A stretch of 64,000 nt of DNA from Oscillospiraceae bacterium (GCA_016298065.1 JAEDDN010000003.1:62001-126000), one strand, 5' to 3'; counted from the stretch's first letter, positions 1-8,978 are shown. Notes: generated from the letters alone by a model not told the origin. Program-made: numbers and translations.

Positions 1-1038
1 GACGCAACCTGCGTTACGGCTTGCGATATTCCCGAACATTTGATGTGTGAAATGCGATGTTCTGTGGTCTTTTTAGGCGCAATTATCGCACGTTGCCATA
101 AGGCGAGAATATCAATGCCGGGAGGTTGTGAATTAGGCCCCAGACCTATAGATTTACACTTAGACGGTCTTAAAAAGTTAGGAGTAACCATTAAAGACGA
201 ACACGGTTATCTTGACTGTAGAGTAGATAAAGGGCTTAAAGGTAATAAGATTTCTCTTGCGTTTCCAAGCGTAGGCGCAACAGAAAACATAATGATAGCG
301 AGTACGCTCGCTAAGGGCACTACCACAATATACAATGCGGCGCAAGAGCCGGAGATAGTTGATCTTGCAAACTTTTTAAATAAAAAAGGCGCAAAAATTT
401 ACGGTGCAGGCGAGAATATTATAGTAATAGAGGGGACTAATACTTTAAGCGACAGCATACATAGCATTATCCCGGACAGAATAGTTACGGCTACATATTT
501 GTCCTCTGCGGCAATAACCGGCGGAGAGGTACTTTTAAAAAAGGTATGCCCTGACGATTTAAGCTCGGTAATACCGATTTTGGAGGAAGCAGGCTGCTTT
601 GTAAAAGGGTATGACAGTAGCATATATTTAAAAGCTCCCGATATACTAAAGCCTGTGTCACTTATACGCACAATGCCGTACCCGGGTTTTCCCACTGATG
701 CACAAGCGCCGATAATGGCTTTACTTTGCGTGGCAAACGGTACCAGTATTTTTGTGGAAAACATATTTGAAAACCGCTATAAGCATGTGTGTGAATTAAA
801 TAAAATGGGCGCAGATATAAAGCTCGAAGGCAAGGTGGCTGTAGTAAAGGGAGTAAGTGAGCTTTACGGTACAAGCGTTGCCGCTAAGGATTTAAGAGGC
901 GGAGCATCACTTATAGTTGCAGCACTTAAAGCCAAGGGCATAACAAGACTTAAGGATATATATCATATCGACAGAGGCTATGATAATATAGAAATTTATC
1001 TCTCGCAATTAAATGCAAAAATAATAAGGACAAAATAA
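1..1038 (+). CDS. murA: UDP-N-acetylglucosamine 1-carboxyvinyltransferase (MurA), 5'-truncated by window edge
   Basis: Catalyses the first committed step of peptidoglycan synthesis, transfer of enolpyruvate from PEP to UDP-GlcNAc in the cytoplasm. The frame is open from base 1, so the start lies upstream; about 345 residues are visible against the usual ~420. The segment MPGGCELGPRP carries the family's active-site cysteine loop (Cys115 in E. coli numbering), followed by the PIDLHLDGL motif and the repeated EPSP-synthase-like inside-out barrel. The C-terminal segment SLIVAALKAKG and the final DRGYDNIE are typical. The gene sits 21 nt before ftsQ, an arrangement common in Firmicutes division/wall clusters. 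Identification is very secure; only the N-terminus is missing. Confidence 0.96.
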   Translation, partial: DATCVTACDIPEHLMCEMRCSVVFLGAIIARCHKARISMPGGCELGPRPIDLHLDGLKKLGVTIKDEHGYLDCRVDKGLKGNKISLAFPSVGATENIMIASTLAKGTTTIYNAAQEPEIVDLANFLNKKGAKIYGAGENIIVIEGTNTLSDSIHSIIPDRIVTATYLSSAAITGGEVLLKKVCPDDLSSVIPILEEAGCFVKGYDSSIYLKAPDILKPVSLIRTMPYPGFPTDAQAPIMALLCVANGTSIFVENIFENRYKHVCELNKMGADIKLEGKVAVVKGVSELYGTSVAAKDLRGGASLIVAALKAKGITRLKDIYHIDRGYDNIEIYLSQLNAKIIRTK

Positions 1039-1059
1039 TCTAAAAAAGGAGTGTTTTAA

Positions 1060-2322
1060 TTGGGCAGGAAGTTAAAAAAGAATAAGCCGTACAACAATAA
1101 AAAATCAAGCCCTAAGCCGCAAAAGGCAAAGACTCCTAATCAAAGACGCTTTGAAGAATTAAACAGACAGACAAACGGAATTACCTCAAAGGAGCGCACC
1201 CGTTCCGAAGAAGAAATACGTATGTCTATTTGGGGTGAAAGCTCCACTGCAAAAAAGAGAAAACCAATCTCAAACGTAACTCCCGTTTCGGAGGAACAGC
1301 TTAAAAAGAAGAAAAGAAAAAGTATTGATATAGATACCTCTCTGCCTGAAAACGTATACGAGAAAAAATCAAAGAGAGCGCAAAAAAAGCAAAAGGAAAA
1401 AGCTTATCGCCAAAACAGTAAAAAGCATAAAAAAAGGCGTAAAAAGAACTATATTTTATACTATCTTTTGCTTCTTATAATAATAACGGTTGCAGGTATA
1501 ACCCTGTCCGTAACGGTGTTCTTTAACATATCCTCCATAGAGGTAAACGGCACTCAAATGTATTCGGACGAACAGATTATAGATTACGCAGATATAAGCG
1601 AGGGCGATAATCTTTTCAGGTTAAATCTTAAAAAGGCCGAGAATAATATTTTAGATAATTGCATTTATCTTGACGGAGTGGATATAAAAAGGCGTTTGCC
1701 CGACGTACTTAGCATAGAGTGTATTGAAGCCAATCCTCAAACTGCCATATATTATAAGAATAAATATTATATCGTAAGCTCAGGCGGACGCATTATTTTA
1801 GAATGTGATAACCTTGAGGCTTATCCGGATATATTTTTGATATATGACTTTGACTTAGCCGGGCTTAAAACAGGAGATTTTATAACTCAAAACAGCGATT
1901 ATAAGACCTTTGAGGAGGTTTGGAAGACAGTAGAGACTGTAGGTATGGCTGATAACATAACGGTTTCTTATATAAATTCAGGCGTTGACGTAAAGCTTTG
2001 CTATCAAAACAGGATAATAATATCCTTAGGAAACGTTTTGGAGCTTGATTATAAGCTGTCGAGTGCTAAAAAAATCATCGACGAAAGCATAGGCGCACAG
2101 GAAAGCGGAATCTTAGATGTCAGCAATATGGGCTCAGGCTCAGATAAGCTTTCTAACCGTGCTACGTTCAGAGCCCAGATGATAAACCCTCACCCGACCG
2201 AAGAGGACTTAACCGACACGACATCTAATACCGATACGGGTGATAATACCGATGTAAGCGATACTGCCACGACAGACGGCACTGCTACAGATGAAACTTC
2301 GCCTGATACCGCAAACGAATAG
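1060..2322 (+). CDS. ftsQ: Cell division protein FtsQ/DivIB
   Basis: Bitopic divisome protein that works with FtsL and FtsB/DivIC at the septum. It starts with TTG, 9 nt after an AAAAGGA ribosome site. A very basic, lysine-rich cytoplasmic tail of ~130 residues is followed by one membrane segment (about residues 131-155). The extracytoplasmic part begins with a POTRA-like stretch (FNISSIEVNG...) and continues into the FtsQ beta domain. The last ~40 residues are rich in Thr, Asp and Ser and probably disordered. The cytoplasmic tail is longer than in E. coli FtsQ but such tails are common in Clostridia. It follows murA closely and is closed by a strong terminator. The family call rests on architecture and context. 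Confidence 0.88.
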   Translation: MGRKLKKNKPYNNKKSSPKPQKAKTPNQRRFEELNRQTNGITSKERTRSEEEIRMSIWGESSTAKKRKPISNVTPVSEEQLKKKKRKSIDIDTSLPENVYEKKSKRAQKKQKEKAYRQNSKKHKKRRKKNYILYYLLLLIIITVAGITLSVTVFFNISSIEVNGTQMYSDEQIIDYADISEGDNLFRLNLKKAENNILDNCIYLDGVDIKRRLPDVLSIECIEANPQTAIYYKNKYYIVSSGGRIILECDNLEAYPDIFLIYDFDLAGLKTGDFITQNSDYKTFEEVWKTVETVGMADNITVSYINSGVDVKLCYQNRIIISLGNVLELDYKLSSAKKIIDESIGAQESGILDVSNMGSGSDKLSNRATFRAQMINPHPTEEDLTDTTSNTDTGDNTDVSDTATTDGTATDETSPDTANE

Positions 2323-2360
2323 TGTACTACCGATATTTTTTAAACAACGGTTAATATATA

Positions 2361-2396
2361 AAAAGGAGCTTTTGCTTTAGCAAAAGCTCCTTTTTA
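2361..2396 (+). terminator. Rho-independent terminator after ftsQ
   Basis: A perfect 15-bp stem (AAAAGGAGCTTTTGC) closes on a TTTA loop and its right arm runs into a T-tract. It lies 38 nt after the ftsQ stop and separates murA-ftsQ from the P-ATPase gene. Confidence 0.9.
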
Positions 2397-2468
2397 TGTT
2401 ACTGGCATTAAAAGCTGTGCTTTGGAATATCATTTATAAAGCGCAATTAACATAAGAGGTGTTGAAAA

Positions 2469-5084
2469 ATGGGTATTATGAGTATCTTGGAAAAGGATTT
2501 AACCGAAGTTAAACCGGAAAATAAAAAAAGCTTTCATAAAGGGCTTTCTTCAAAACAGGCTAAGCTAAATTTAGATAAATACGGTCCTAATATCCTTAAA
2601 GAAAAAAAGCAGGTACATCCTGTTAAAATTTTTGTAAATCAGTATAAGGATATTCTAACGCTTATTTTGCTTATCTCAACGGCTGTATCTATATTTTTGG
2701 GAGAATGTGTAGAGGCTATAGCAATAGGCGTTATAGTTATGCTTAACGGCATAATGGGCTTTGTCCAGGAATATCGCACCGAAAAAACTCTCGAGGCGCT
2801 TAAAAAGATGTCCTCGCCTATGGCTAAGGTTTACAGAGACGGCAATATAGTCACGATAGACGCAAAGGAAGTGACAATAGACGATATAATTATTATCGAA
2901 GCAGGCGACAGAATCTGCGCCGACGCAATTATAACCGAAAATTCGGGTATATGCGCCGAGGAGTCCGCCTTAACGGGTGAATCCGACGCAGTAGAAAAAA
3001 GTGTGAGTAAAACTCACGCTTTGCAAAATACACTAAACCGCACCGATATGGTGTATATGGGAACGGTAATCACAAAAGGTCACGGTGAAGCTAAGGTTGT
3101 TGCAACAGGTATGCAAACTCAAATGGGCAAGATAGCCGATATGCTTCACGGCATTGAACAGGAAAAAACAAATCTTCAGATAAAGCTTGCACAGCTCGGA
3201 AAATATATAGCTGTAGGCTGTCTTATAATATGTGCAGTTGTTACGCTATTAGGCGTAGTAAGAGGCGAAGCGCTTTTAGATATGTTAATAGTCGGCGTAT
3301 CTTTGGCTGTAGCAGCTGTTCCGGAGGGACTGCCTGCGATAGTTACTATTTCCTTGGCGCTTGCCGTAGGGCGAATGGTAAAGCAGAATGCGCTTATAAA
3401 AAAACTCCACGCAGTAGAAACCTTAGGTTGTACAGGGGTTATTTGCTCGGATAAAACAGGTACTCTTACTCAAAACAATATGACCGTCGTTGAGCTTATA
3501 ACGATAGAAAACGATATAAAGGTCACAAAATCCACTAAATTTAAATACGGCTCTTTGGAATATGCGGCGGCTACCTGTGCGGTTATATGCAATAATGCAA
3601 AGGAAAACCTAAGCGATAACACCTTCTTCGGCGAGCCTACCGAAACGGCGCTTTTGCAGTTCGGACATTCTGTAGGGGTAAGCAGTGAGAATATTTTGAG
3701 AGAGTATACCCGTTCGGGAGAAATCCCCTTTGACAGCAAACGAAAGTGTATGTCGGTAGTAGTATCAAACGCTTCGGGCGAAAGATATATGTTTACTAAG
3801 GGCGCTTACGACGTTATACTCGAAAAATGTACGGCGGTAAAAACCGTTGACGATCAGATACCGCTTACCAAAGTTTTAAAAAATAAAATAGCAGAGCAAA
3901 ACGACCTTATGGCGTCTAAGGCTATGAGAGTATTGGGGCTTTGTTATAAAAAGCTTTCGCAAAACGGCGACGAATATGAGGGAAGACTTGTTTTTTTAGG
4001 ACTTGTTGGTATGATAGATCCGCCCAGACCTGAGGTGAAAAAGGCGGTAAGAGAATGTAAAAAAGCCGGCATAAAAACGGTGATGATAACAGGCGACCAC
4101 AAAATAACCGCAAAGGCAATCGCTTCACAAATCGGTATATACCGTGAAAACGACCTTATCCTCACGGGTAGCGAAATAGACAGTATGCCCTTGGAGAAAT
4201 TCGAGCAAATCGCCGATAAGGTCAGCGTTTTTGCAAGGGTAAGCCCAAAGCATAAGCTTATGGTGGTAAATGCGCTTCAAAAGAAGGGCAAAGTAGTTGC
4301 GATGACAGGCGACGGCGTAAACGACGCCCCTGCGGTAAAACAGGCGGATATAGGCGTTTCAATGGCAATAACGGGTACCGATGTAACAAAGGAAGCCGCC
4401 GATATAGTTTTACTTGACGATAACTTTGCAACACTTGTTACCGCTGCCAAAGAGGGCAGAGCAATTTACAGCAATATAAGAAAGTTTATAAGGTATCTTT
4501 TGTCCTGCAATATCGGCGAGGTTATGACAATGTTTTTGGGTATGATTATGGGTATGCCGATAATACTTTTACCGATACAGATACTTCTCATTAACCTTGT
4601 AACCGACGGACTTCCTGCCATAGCGTTAGGCTTGGAGCCTGCCGAAAGTGATATTATGAATAAAAAGCCCCGAAAAAAAGACGAGGGTGTTTTTTCCGAC
4701 GGCTTATTTTCAAAAATTTTAATAAGAGGTATTTTTATAGGGCTTAGCACTTTGGCTTCTTTTGTGGCTTTATATAATATGAGCGGCAGCTTATTTATAG
4801 GCAGAACGGGTGCATATTTTACGCTGGTAGTAACCCAGCTTATAAATGTATTTGAATGTAAAAGCGAAAGTAAAACCATATTCGGTATAAATATTTTAAG
4901 TAACAAAAAGCTTATAGCGGCGGCGTTAGTTTCGCTTGCGATACTTCTTACGTCAATATACTTTCCGCCGTTTCAGGCGATTTTATTAACCGAAGCGCTG
5001 TCACTTCGCTTTATAGGAATAGCCTTGGGCTTTTGTATGGTACCGACGATAGTATCGACTATAACAGTTGCGATAAAATCGTAA
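2469..5084 (+). CDS. Calcium-transporting P-type ATPase (P2-type, PMCA/SERCA-like)
   Basis: Membrane pump that uses ATP to export cations, most likely Ca2+. Cation_ATPase_N lies at about 20-90. The actuator motif TGES falls near 169-172, the intramembrane motif PEGLPA at 285-290, and the phosphorylation motif SDKTGTLT has Asp328. The P-domain shows MITGD and the hinge motif MTGDGVNDAPAV. The C-terminal cation ATPase domain holds the remaining helices. PEGLPA with a long C-terminal domain is typical of Ca2+ (and some Na+/Mn2+) P2 pumps, not of heavy-metal P1B pumps, which would show CPC. The length, 871 aa, is normal. The start follows AGAGGTG; an ATG three codons later is also possible. It stands alone between two terminators. 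Substrate is inferred from family only. Confidence 0.93.
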   Translation: MGIMSILEKDLTEVKPENKKSFHKGLSSKQAKLNLDKYGPNILKEKKQVHPVKIFVNQYKDILTLILLISTAVSIFLGECVEAIAIGVIVMLNGIMGFVQEYRTEKTLEALKKMSSPMAKVYRDGNIVTIDAKEVTIDDIIIIEAGDRICADAIITENSGICAEESALTGESDAVEKSVSKTHALQNTLNRTDMVYMGTVITKGHGEAKVVATGMQTQMGKIADMLHGIEQEKTNLQIKLAQLGKYIAVGCLIICAVVTLLGVVRGEALLDMLIVGVSLAVAAVPEGLPAIVTISLALAVGRMVKQNALIKKLHAVETLGCTGVICSDKTGTLTQNNMTVVELITIENDIKVTKSTKFKYGSLEYAAATCAVICNNAKENLSDNTFFGEPTETALLQFGHSVGVSSENILREYTRSGEIPFDSKRKCMSVVVSNASGERYMFTKGAYDVILEKCTAVKTVDDQIPLTKVLKNKIAEQNDLMASKAMRVLGLCYKKLSQNGDEYEGRLVFLGLVGMIDPPRPEVKKAVRECKKAGIKTVMITGDHKITAKAIASQIGIYRENDLILTGSEIDSMPLEKFEQIADKVSVFARVSPKHKLMVVNALQKKGKVVAMTGDGVNDAPAVKQADIGVSMAITGTDVTKEAADIVLLDDNFATLVTAAKEGRAIYSNIRKFIRYLLSCNIGEVMTMFLGMIMGMPIILLPIQILLINLVTDGLPAIALGLEPAESDIMNKKPRKKDEGVFSDGLFSKILIRGIFIGLSTLASFVALYNMSGSLFIGRTGAYFTLVVTQLINVFECKSESKTIFGINILSNKKLIAAALVSLAILLTSIYFPPFQAILLTEALSLRFIGIALGFCMVPTIVSTITVAIKS

Positions 5085-5089
5085 AAAAT

Positions 5090-5117
5090 AAACGGACTGA
5101 TTTTTCAGTCCGTTTGT
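5090..5117. terminator. Bidirectional terminator between convergent P-ATPase and HAD genes
   Basis: The inverted repeat AAACGGACTGA / TCAGTCCGTTT with a TTTT loop is flanked by A-rich sequence on the left and T-rich sequence on the right, so it can act on both strands. It overlaps nothing but the gap between the converging stops. Confidence 0.88.
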
Positions 5118-5119
5118 TT

Positions 5120-5761
5120 TTATCCCAAAAGCTCTTTAACGGCGTCAAAAATCTCGGAGGGTTTAGTTACCGTCTTGTCAGCGTCTGCTACTTCACGGTC
5201 GTTAAAGCCGTATAAACAGCCGATAAAGGAGATAGAGTTACTTTCGGCGGCCTTTTTATCATATATTCTGTCGCCTACCATAAGCGCCGATTTGGGTTTT
5301 ACTTTTTCTAAAAGTGCGCCTAACGATTCGTTTTTTGTAAGCCCTTTTATAAGAGGCTGGATAAAATCGACATAATCTATAAGCTTAAGTACGCTTAACA
5401 CCATACGGATATATCGCTCGGAGGAATTTGAGCATACGCCAATAAGATAGCCGTTTTGCTTTAGCTTATTTAATGCTTCTTCACTGCCGTCAAAGGATTT
5501 GCCGTATTTTAAAATAAGCTCGTTTTCGTATTTTGCCACAAGCTCAAAAAACTTCTTTCTCGTTTCGGGTGAAGGATTGTCAAAAAATAATTTTATATAG
5601 TCGTCGGGGCGTGAGCCAAACTGACTTTTCAGAAATTCATCGGAAAGCTTTTTGCCTCCCGTTTCCTTTAATGCCATTTGCTGTGCCTTGACTGAATAAA
5701 GCTCGGTACGGTTTAGAGTACCGTCCAAATCAAATACCACAAGCTTTTTATCGGAATACAT
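5120..5761 (-). CDS. HAD-superfamily hydrolase (phosphoglycolate-phosphatase-like)
   Basis: Cytoplasmic phosphatase of the haloacid dehalogenase superfamily. Motif I is FDLDGT with catalytic Asp11 and Asp13. Motif II is the Ser in GVCSNSS. Motif III/IV is GDRIYD further on. A helical cap of about 70 residues lies between motifs I and II, as in the Gph/YqaB (subfamily IA) group. The length, 213 aa, is typical. The C-terminus (VADADKTVTKPSEI) also matches the Gph-type ending. The substrate cannot be predicted from sequence. It is a single minus-strand gene facing the P-ATPase, with no partner gene. Confidence 0.88.
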   Translation of the reverse strand: MYSDKKLVVFDLDGTLNRTELYSVKAQQMALKETGGKKLSDEFLKSQFGSRPDDYIKLFFDNPSPETRKKFFELVAKYENELILKYGKSFDGSEEALNKLKQNGYLIGVCSNSSERYIRMVLSVLKLIDYVDFIQPLIKGLTKNESLGALLEKVKPKSALMVGDRIYDKKAAESNSISFIGCLYGFNDREVADADKTVTKPSEIFDAVKELLG

Positions 5762-5852
5762 ATTCTTACCTGCCTTTAATAATGTTGCTAAAATAGTATA
5801 TCATAAAATTACCCTCGTGACAAAAACTTTAGATTACATAAAATTTATCCGG

Positions 5853-5881
5853 TTGCTTTTATTTTAATAACCATATATAAT
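5853..5881 (+). promoter_or_regulatory. Sigma-A-type promoter for the DivIVA-like gene
   Basis: TTGCTT at 5853-5858 and TATAAT at 5876-5881 are separated by exactly 17 bp. This is about 36 bp before the start codon of the coiled-coil gene at 5918. Confidence 0.75.
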
Positions 5882-5917
5882 AAAAATAACTAATGGTTAC
5901 GGAAAGGCGGACTCAGA

Positions 5918-6886
5918 ATGCAACAAAACGGTTTTAAAAGATCGTTATTCGGCGGTTTTAATCGCACAGAGGTACTCGATCAATTCGAGCAGATGAGTAA
6001 CAGCTACAACGAGGAAAATCAGAAAAATTTAAAAGATATAATTTCGCTTAAGGAAGAAAACGAGGCTTTAAAAAAAGCTATAGATGAAAACGCTCAAATC
6101 GTGTCGCAAAAGCAAGAGCATATAGACAAATTACAGCAATTTGTAAGAAAACAGCATACCGATAACGATAAATTAAAACAGATGAATATTCAAAATCAGA
6201 GGGAATTAGACACACTGCGCTCAGAGCTTGACGATAAGTGTAAGAAGCTAAAGTCCTTTGAGGATAACGGATATTCTGCGCAAAAGCTTATAGAAGAAGC
6301 AAATGAGCGTGCCGATAAAATTTCTCAAGAGGCACTTAATAAATCGGGCGATATAATAAAAGAAGCCTCAGAACAAGCCGAAAACATAGTAAATGAAGCA
6401 AAGCTAAAGGCGGATAAAATACTAAAAGATGCCGCCACCTCTGCTAACGAAATTCAAGCGGGCGCAAACGATAAGGCAGGCAAGATTATAAGCGATGCTA
6501 TGTCACAGGCGGATGCAGTGAAAGAAGCGGCCGACAAAAAGGCAAGCCTTATAGTTGAAAACGCCAAGGCAAAAGCTTACGCAGAAAAGGTCAGCGACAA
6601 TGCAGAAAAAGCTTCGGGAAATATCGCTGAGGAAACAAAAGTCGATAATACCCCAGAAGTTAAAATTCAAAGTGAAAGTGATAATTTCTCAGGTGTATCA
6701 GAGGACTTTATAAAGAAAGTAAAAAGAGATAACGTAAAAACAAACCAAAGAATAGATAAGCTTGACGACAAGATTCAAAAGTTAAAGCATTCGGTAAAAA
6801 AGCTTTCAAAGGAAAAGGATAATGCCTCGAAATCGACCGAAGACTCCTATTTGAAGCTTTTGCGTGATGCGGCAAAAAAGCTTTAA
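5918..6886 (+). CDS. DivIVA-like coiled-coil protein
   Basis: Predicted cytoplasmic, mostly helical protein of 322 aa. The N-terminus (FGGFNRTEVLDQFEQM) resembles the DivIVA/GpsB membrane-binding start, in which a short aromatic/glycine turn precedes a coiled coil. Residues ~35-110 form a first coiled coil. Residues ~125-215 are an Ala/Lys/Glu-rich series of EA..A..I repeats like those of DivIVA C-termini and rotor-stalk proteins. A less ordered acidic stretch follows, and residues ~265-300 form a final basic coiled coil. A role in polar or septal organisation is inference from architecture only. It has its own promoter and reads directly into the fumarase-beta-like gene without a visible terminator. 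Confidence 0.65.
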   Translation: MQQNGFKRSLFGGFNRTEVLDQFEQMSNSYNEENQKNLKDIISLKEENEALKKAIDENAQIVSQKQEHIDKLQQFVRKQHTDNDKLKQMNIQNQRELDTLRSELDDKCKKLKSFEDNGYSAQKLIEEANERADKISQEALNKSGDIIKEASEQAENIVNEAKLKADKILKDAATSANEIQAGANDKAGKIISDAMSQADAVKEAADKKASLIVENAKAKAYAEKVSDNAEKASGNIAEETKVDNTPEVKIQSESDNFSGVSEDFIKKVKRDNVKTNQRIDKLDDKIQKLKHSVKKLSKEKDNASKSTEDSYLKLLRDAAKKL

Positions 6887-6920
6887 TAAAACTTAAATTA
6901 CATAAAACAAGGTGAATAAA

Positions 6921-7481
6921 ATGGCAACTCATAAAATAGATGCGGTCAATTTAAAAAGCGCCGGTGAAACTTTAAAGACATTTGACAGAGTGCTACTTTC
7001 GGGAACTATTTATACAGCCCGTGACGCAGCGCATAAAAAGATTATGGCGCTTATAGAAGAAAATAAGCCGCTTCCTTTTGAAATTAACGGTGCTACTATT
7101 TATTATGCAGGCCCTACCCCTACGCCCGAAAATATGGCGATAGGTTCTTGCGGTCCTACAACTTCGGGCAGAATGGACGTGTATGCGCCGAAGCTTCTTG
7201 ATATGGGGCTTGCCGGAATGATAGGCAAGGGCGAGCGAAATAAAAACGTAGTGGAAGCGATAGTCCGCAACAAAGCAGTTTATCTTTGCGCAATAGGCGG
7301 AGCAGGTGCGCTTGCCTCAAAATGCATAAAATCCTGTGAGGTAATAGCCTTTGAGGAATTAGGGTGTGAGTCGGTAAAGAGACTTGTTATCGAGGATTTT
7401 CCGCTTATCGTAGCGGTAGACAGTACAGGCACAGATATATTTAAGGTAGGAAAAAGTACCTTTTTAAATTCACAAAAGTAG
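6921..7481 (+). CDS. Fumarate hydratase class I / tartrate dehydratase, beta-subunit-like (Fumerase_C)
   Basis: The 186-aa protein matches the C-terminal domain of class I fumarases (separate beta subunit, as in TtdB or two-subunit FumAB). The key segment is GSCGPTTSGRMD, followed by a glycine-rich KGERN loop and YLCAIGGAGAL. Beta subunits supply substrate-binding residues, while the alpha subunit carries the 4Fe-4S cluster and hydrates fumarate to malate. No alpha subunit is next to it; the upstream neighbour is the coiled-coil gene, 34 nt away. The ATG at 6921 is preferred because AAGGTGA precedes it by 5-6 nt; a GTG at 6912 lies inside that ribosome site. Confidence 0.85.
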   Translation: MATHKIDAVNLKSAGETLKTFDRVLLSGTIYTARDAAHKKIMALIEENKPLPFEINGATIYYAGPTPTPENMAIGSCGPTTSGRMDVYAPKLLDMGLAGMIGKGERNKNVVEAIVRNKAVYLCAIGGAGALASKCIKSCEVIAFEELGCESVKRLVIEDFPLIVAVDSTGTDIFKVGKSTFLNSQK

Positions 7482-7494
7482 TTTAATAGTTTAG

Positions 7495-7887
7495 TTGTCC
7501 CCACGACTTTTTAACCCTTTCTCCCCCCCGACTTTCGTCGGGGGGAGAAAACTATATTCCACGGCTTTTTACTCTTTCCCCCCGACTTTAGTCGGGGGAA
7601 TGTATCCACATGGCTTTTACTCTTCTCCCCCGACTTTCGTCGGGGGAGAAAACTATATCCCACGACTTTTGCTTCTTTCCCCCCGACTTTCGTCGGGGGG
7701 AATATATTCACATGGCTTTTGCTTCTTTCCCCCGACTTTCGTCGGGGGAGAAAACTATATCTCCACGGCTTTTGCTTCTTTCCCCCGACTTTCGTCGGGG
7801 GAATATGCTTTTGGCTTTGCTGTGGGGAAATATAAATCTCAACTCCCCGATTTCGTCGGGGAGTATCTTATTCTGGTTCTGCCGTAG
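7495..7887. repeat. Array of seven palindromes (CCCCCGACTTTCGTCGGGGG type) in alternating spacer context
   Basis: This stretch holds no convincing gene. Seven copies of a palindrome centred on CCCCGACTTTCGTCGGGG start near 7523, 7577, 7626, 7678, 7729, 7782 and 7843, about 49-61 bp apart. Copy 2 reads TTTAG in the loop and copy 7 is degenerate. The spacers alternate: after copies 1, 3 and 5 comes GAGAAAACTATAT followed by YCCACGRCTTTT; after copies 2, 4 and 6 comes GAAT followed by an ...ATGGCTTTT-like sequence (degenerate after copy 6). The real unit is therefore a dimer of about 104 bp, roughly three times. Several frames are open through it on both strands, a by-product of the GC-rich repeats. 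It may be a REP-like or terminator-like element; no direct-repeat/unique-spacer pattern of a CRISPR is present. Confidence 0.85.
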
Positions 7888-8042
7888 GTGATATATTATT
7901 TTGCCGTGGAATAAACTTTATATTTTACATCAAATTTATTTAGTTTATGCGTATATTCAAACTCTCACTTGCAGTATATATTGCAAAATGACCTTGGTTA
8001 AACTTAAAGCCTCAATAAAAATGAATATTTTTGCATTTAATC

Positions 8043-8071
8043 TTGCATTTTAACTGTAAAAGTAATAAAAT
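8043..8071 (+). promoter_or_regulatory. Sigma-A-type promoter for the RpiR-family gene
   Basis: TTGCAT at 8043-8048, a 17-bp spacer and TAAAAT at 8066-8071. Transcription would begin near 8078, which excludes start codons further upstream and supports ATG 8106 for the regulator. Confidence 0.75.
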
Positions 8072-8105
8072 TTATGGTAAAGATATTTTATGGGGGCTTG
8101 TTTTG

Positions 8106-8978
8106 ATGGATAAGGATATACTTACCTTGATTGCACAGAAAAAACAGACTTTATCCAAAGGTCAAAAGCTGATTGCAGATTATATATTAAACCACTATGA
8201 AAAAGCGGCGTTTATGACCGCCTTAAAGCTCGGTCAGGTGGCAGGAGTGAGCGAATCCACCGTTGTCAGATTTGCATTTGAGCTCGGATACGACGGCTAT
8301 CCGCAGCTTCAAAAGGCTCTGCAAAAGATGATAAGAAATAAACTTACCTCGGTTCAGAGAATAGACGTAGCAAACGAACAGCTCGGTAACGGCGAGATAC
8401 TCGATAAGGTATTAAACCTCGATATAGACAGGATAAAACATACCTTGCGTGAAACCTCAAGAAAAGACTTTGACGGTGCGGTTAATTCGATATTAAAGGC
8501 TAAGAATATCTATATATTAGGCTCAAGAAGCGCCTCTGCGCTTGCAAGCTTTATGGCGTTTTATTTCGGCACGATACTTCCGAATGTAAAGCTTGTCAAT
8601 ACCGTAGGCTTTGAGGAAGTTTTCGAGCAAATTTTGCGTGTCGGCGAAAACGACATTATGATAGGAATAAGCTTCCCGAGATACTCAAAAAGAACTGCCG
8701 ACGCATTAAAATACGCCCACAAAAACAAAGCGAAGGTAATAGCCATTACCGACAGCGAAACCTCGCCGCTTGTAAAATACTGCGATTATTTTTTGCAGGC
8801 AAGAAGCGATATGGCGTCGTTTGTCGATTCTTTAGTAGCACCGCTTAGCGTTATCAATGCGCTGATTGTTGCGGTAGGACTTAAAAAATCGGACGAGCTT
8901 AAAGAGGTTTTTGATAAGCTTGAAAATATTTGGGACGAATATAAAATATATGAGAAAGCAGAGGAAACTCAAGATTGA
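8106..8978 (+). CDS. MurR/RpiR-family transcriptional regulator
   Basis: Cytoplasmic sugar-phosphate-responsive regulator of 290 aa. Residues ~1-75 are the HTH_6 domain, recognisable by SKGQKLIADYIL and the recognition helix in VSESTVVRFAFELGYDGYPQL. Residues ~115-250 form an SIS (sugar isomerase) domain, with IYILGSRSASALA binding the phosphosugar and MIGISFPRYSKRT as its second motif. The ATG at 8106 lies after TGGGGGCTT and downstream of a 17-bp-spaced promoter. It overlaps the next flavoprotein gene by 4 nt, so the two are cotranscribed. Target genes and effector cannot be read from the sequence; no sugar-catabolic gene is adjacent. Confidence 0.92.
   Translation: MDKDILTLIAQKKQTLSKGQKLIADYILNHYEKAAFMTALKLGQVAGVSESTVVRFAFELGYDGYPQLQKALQKMIRNKLTSVQRIDVANEQLGNGEILDKVLNLDIDRIKHTLRETSRKDFDGAVNSILKAKNIYILGSRSASALASFMAFYFGTILPNVKLVNTVGFEEVFEQILRVGENDIMIGISFPRYSKRTADALKYAHKNKAKVIAITDSETSPLVKYCDYFLQARSDMASFVDSLVAPLSVINALIVAVGLKKSDELKEVFDKLENIWDEYKIYEKAEETQD

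Noticed and set aside
7495..7887. CRISPR array
   Set aside because: The 'spacers' are not unique but two alternating repeated types, the repeat is a short GC palindrome, and no cas gene is nearby.
7495..7891. Several overlapping frames in the palindrome array
   Set aside because: Open in many frames on both strands only because the repeat lacks stops; peptides are simple translations of the palindrome.
8031..8105. Longer start for the RpiR gene
   Set aside because: It lies upstream of or within the promoter (8043-8071) and would not be transcribed from it.
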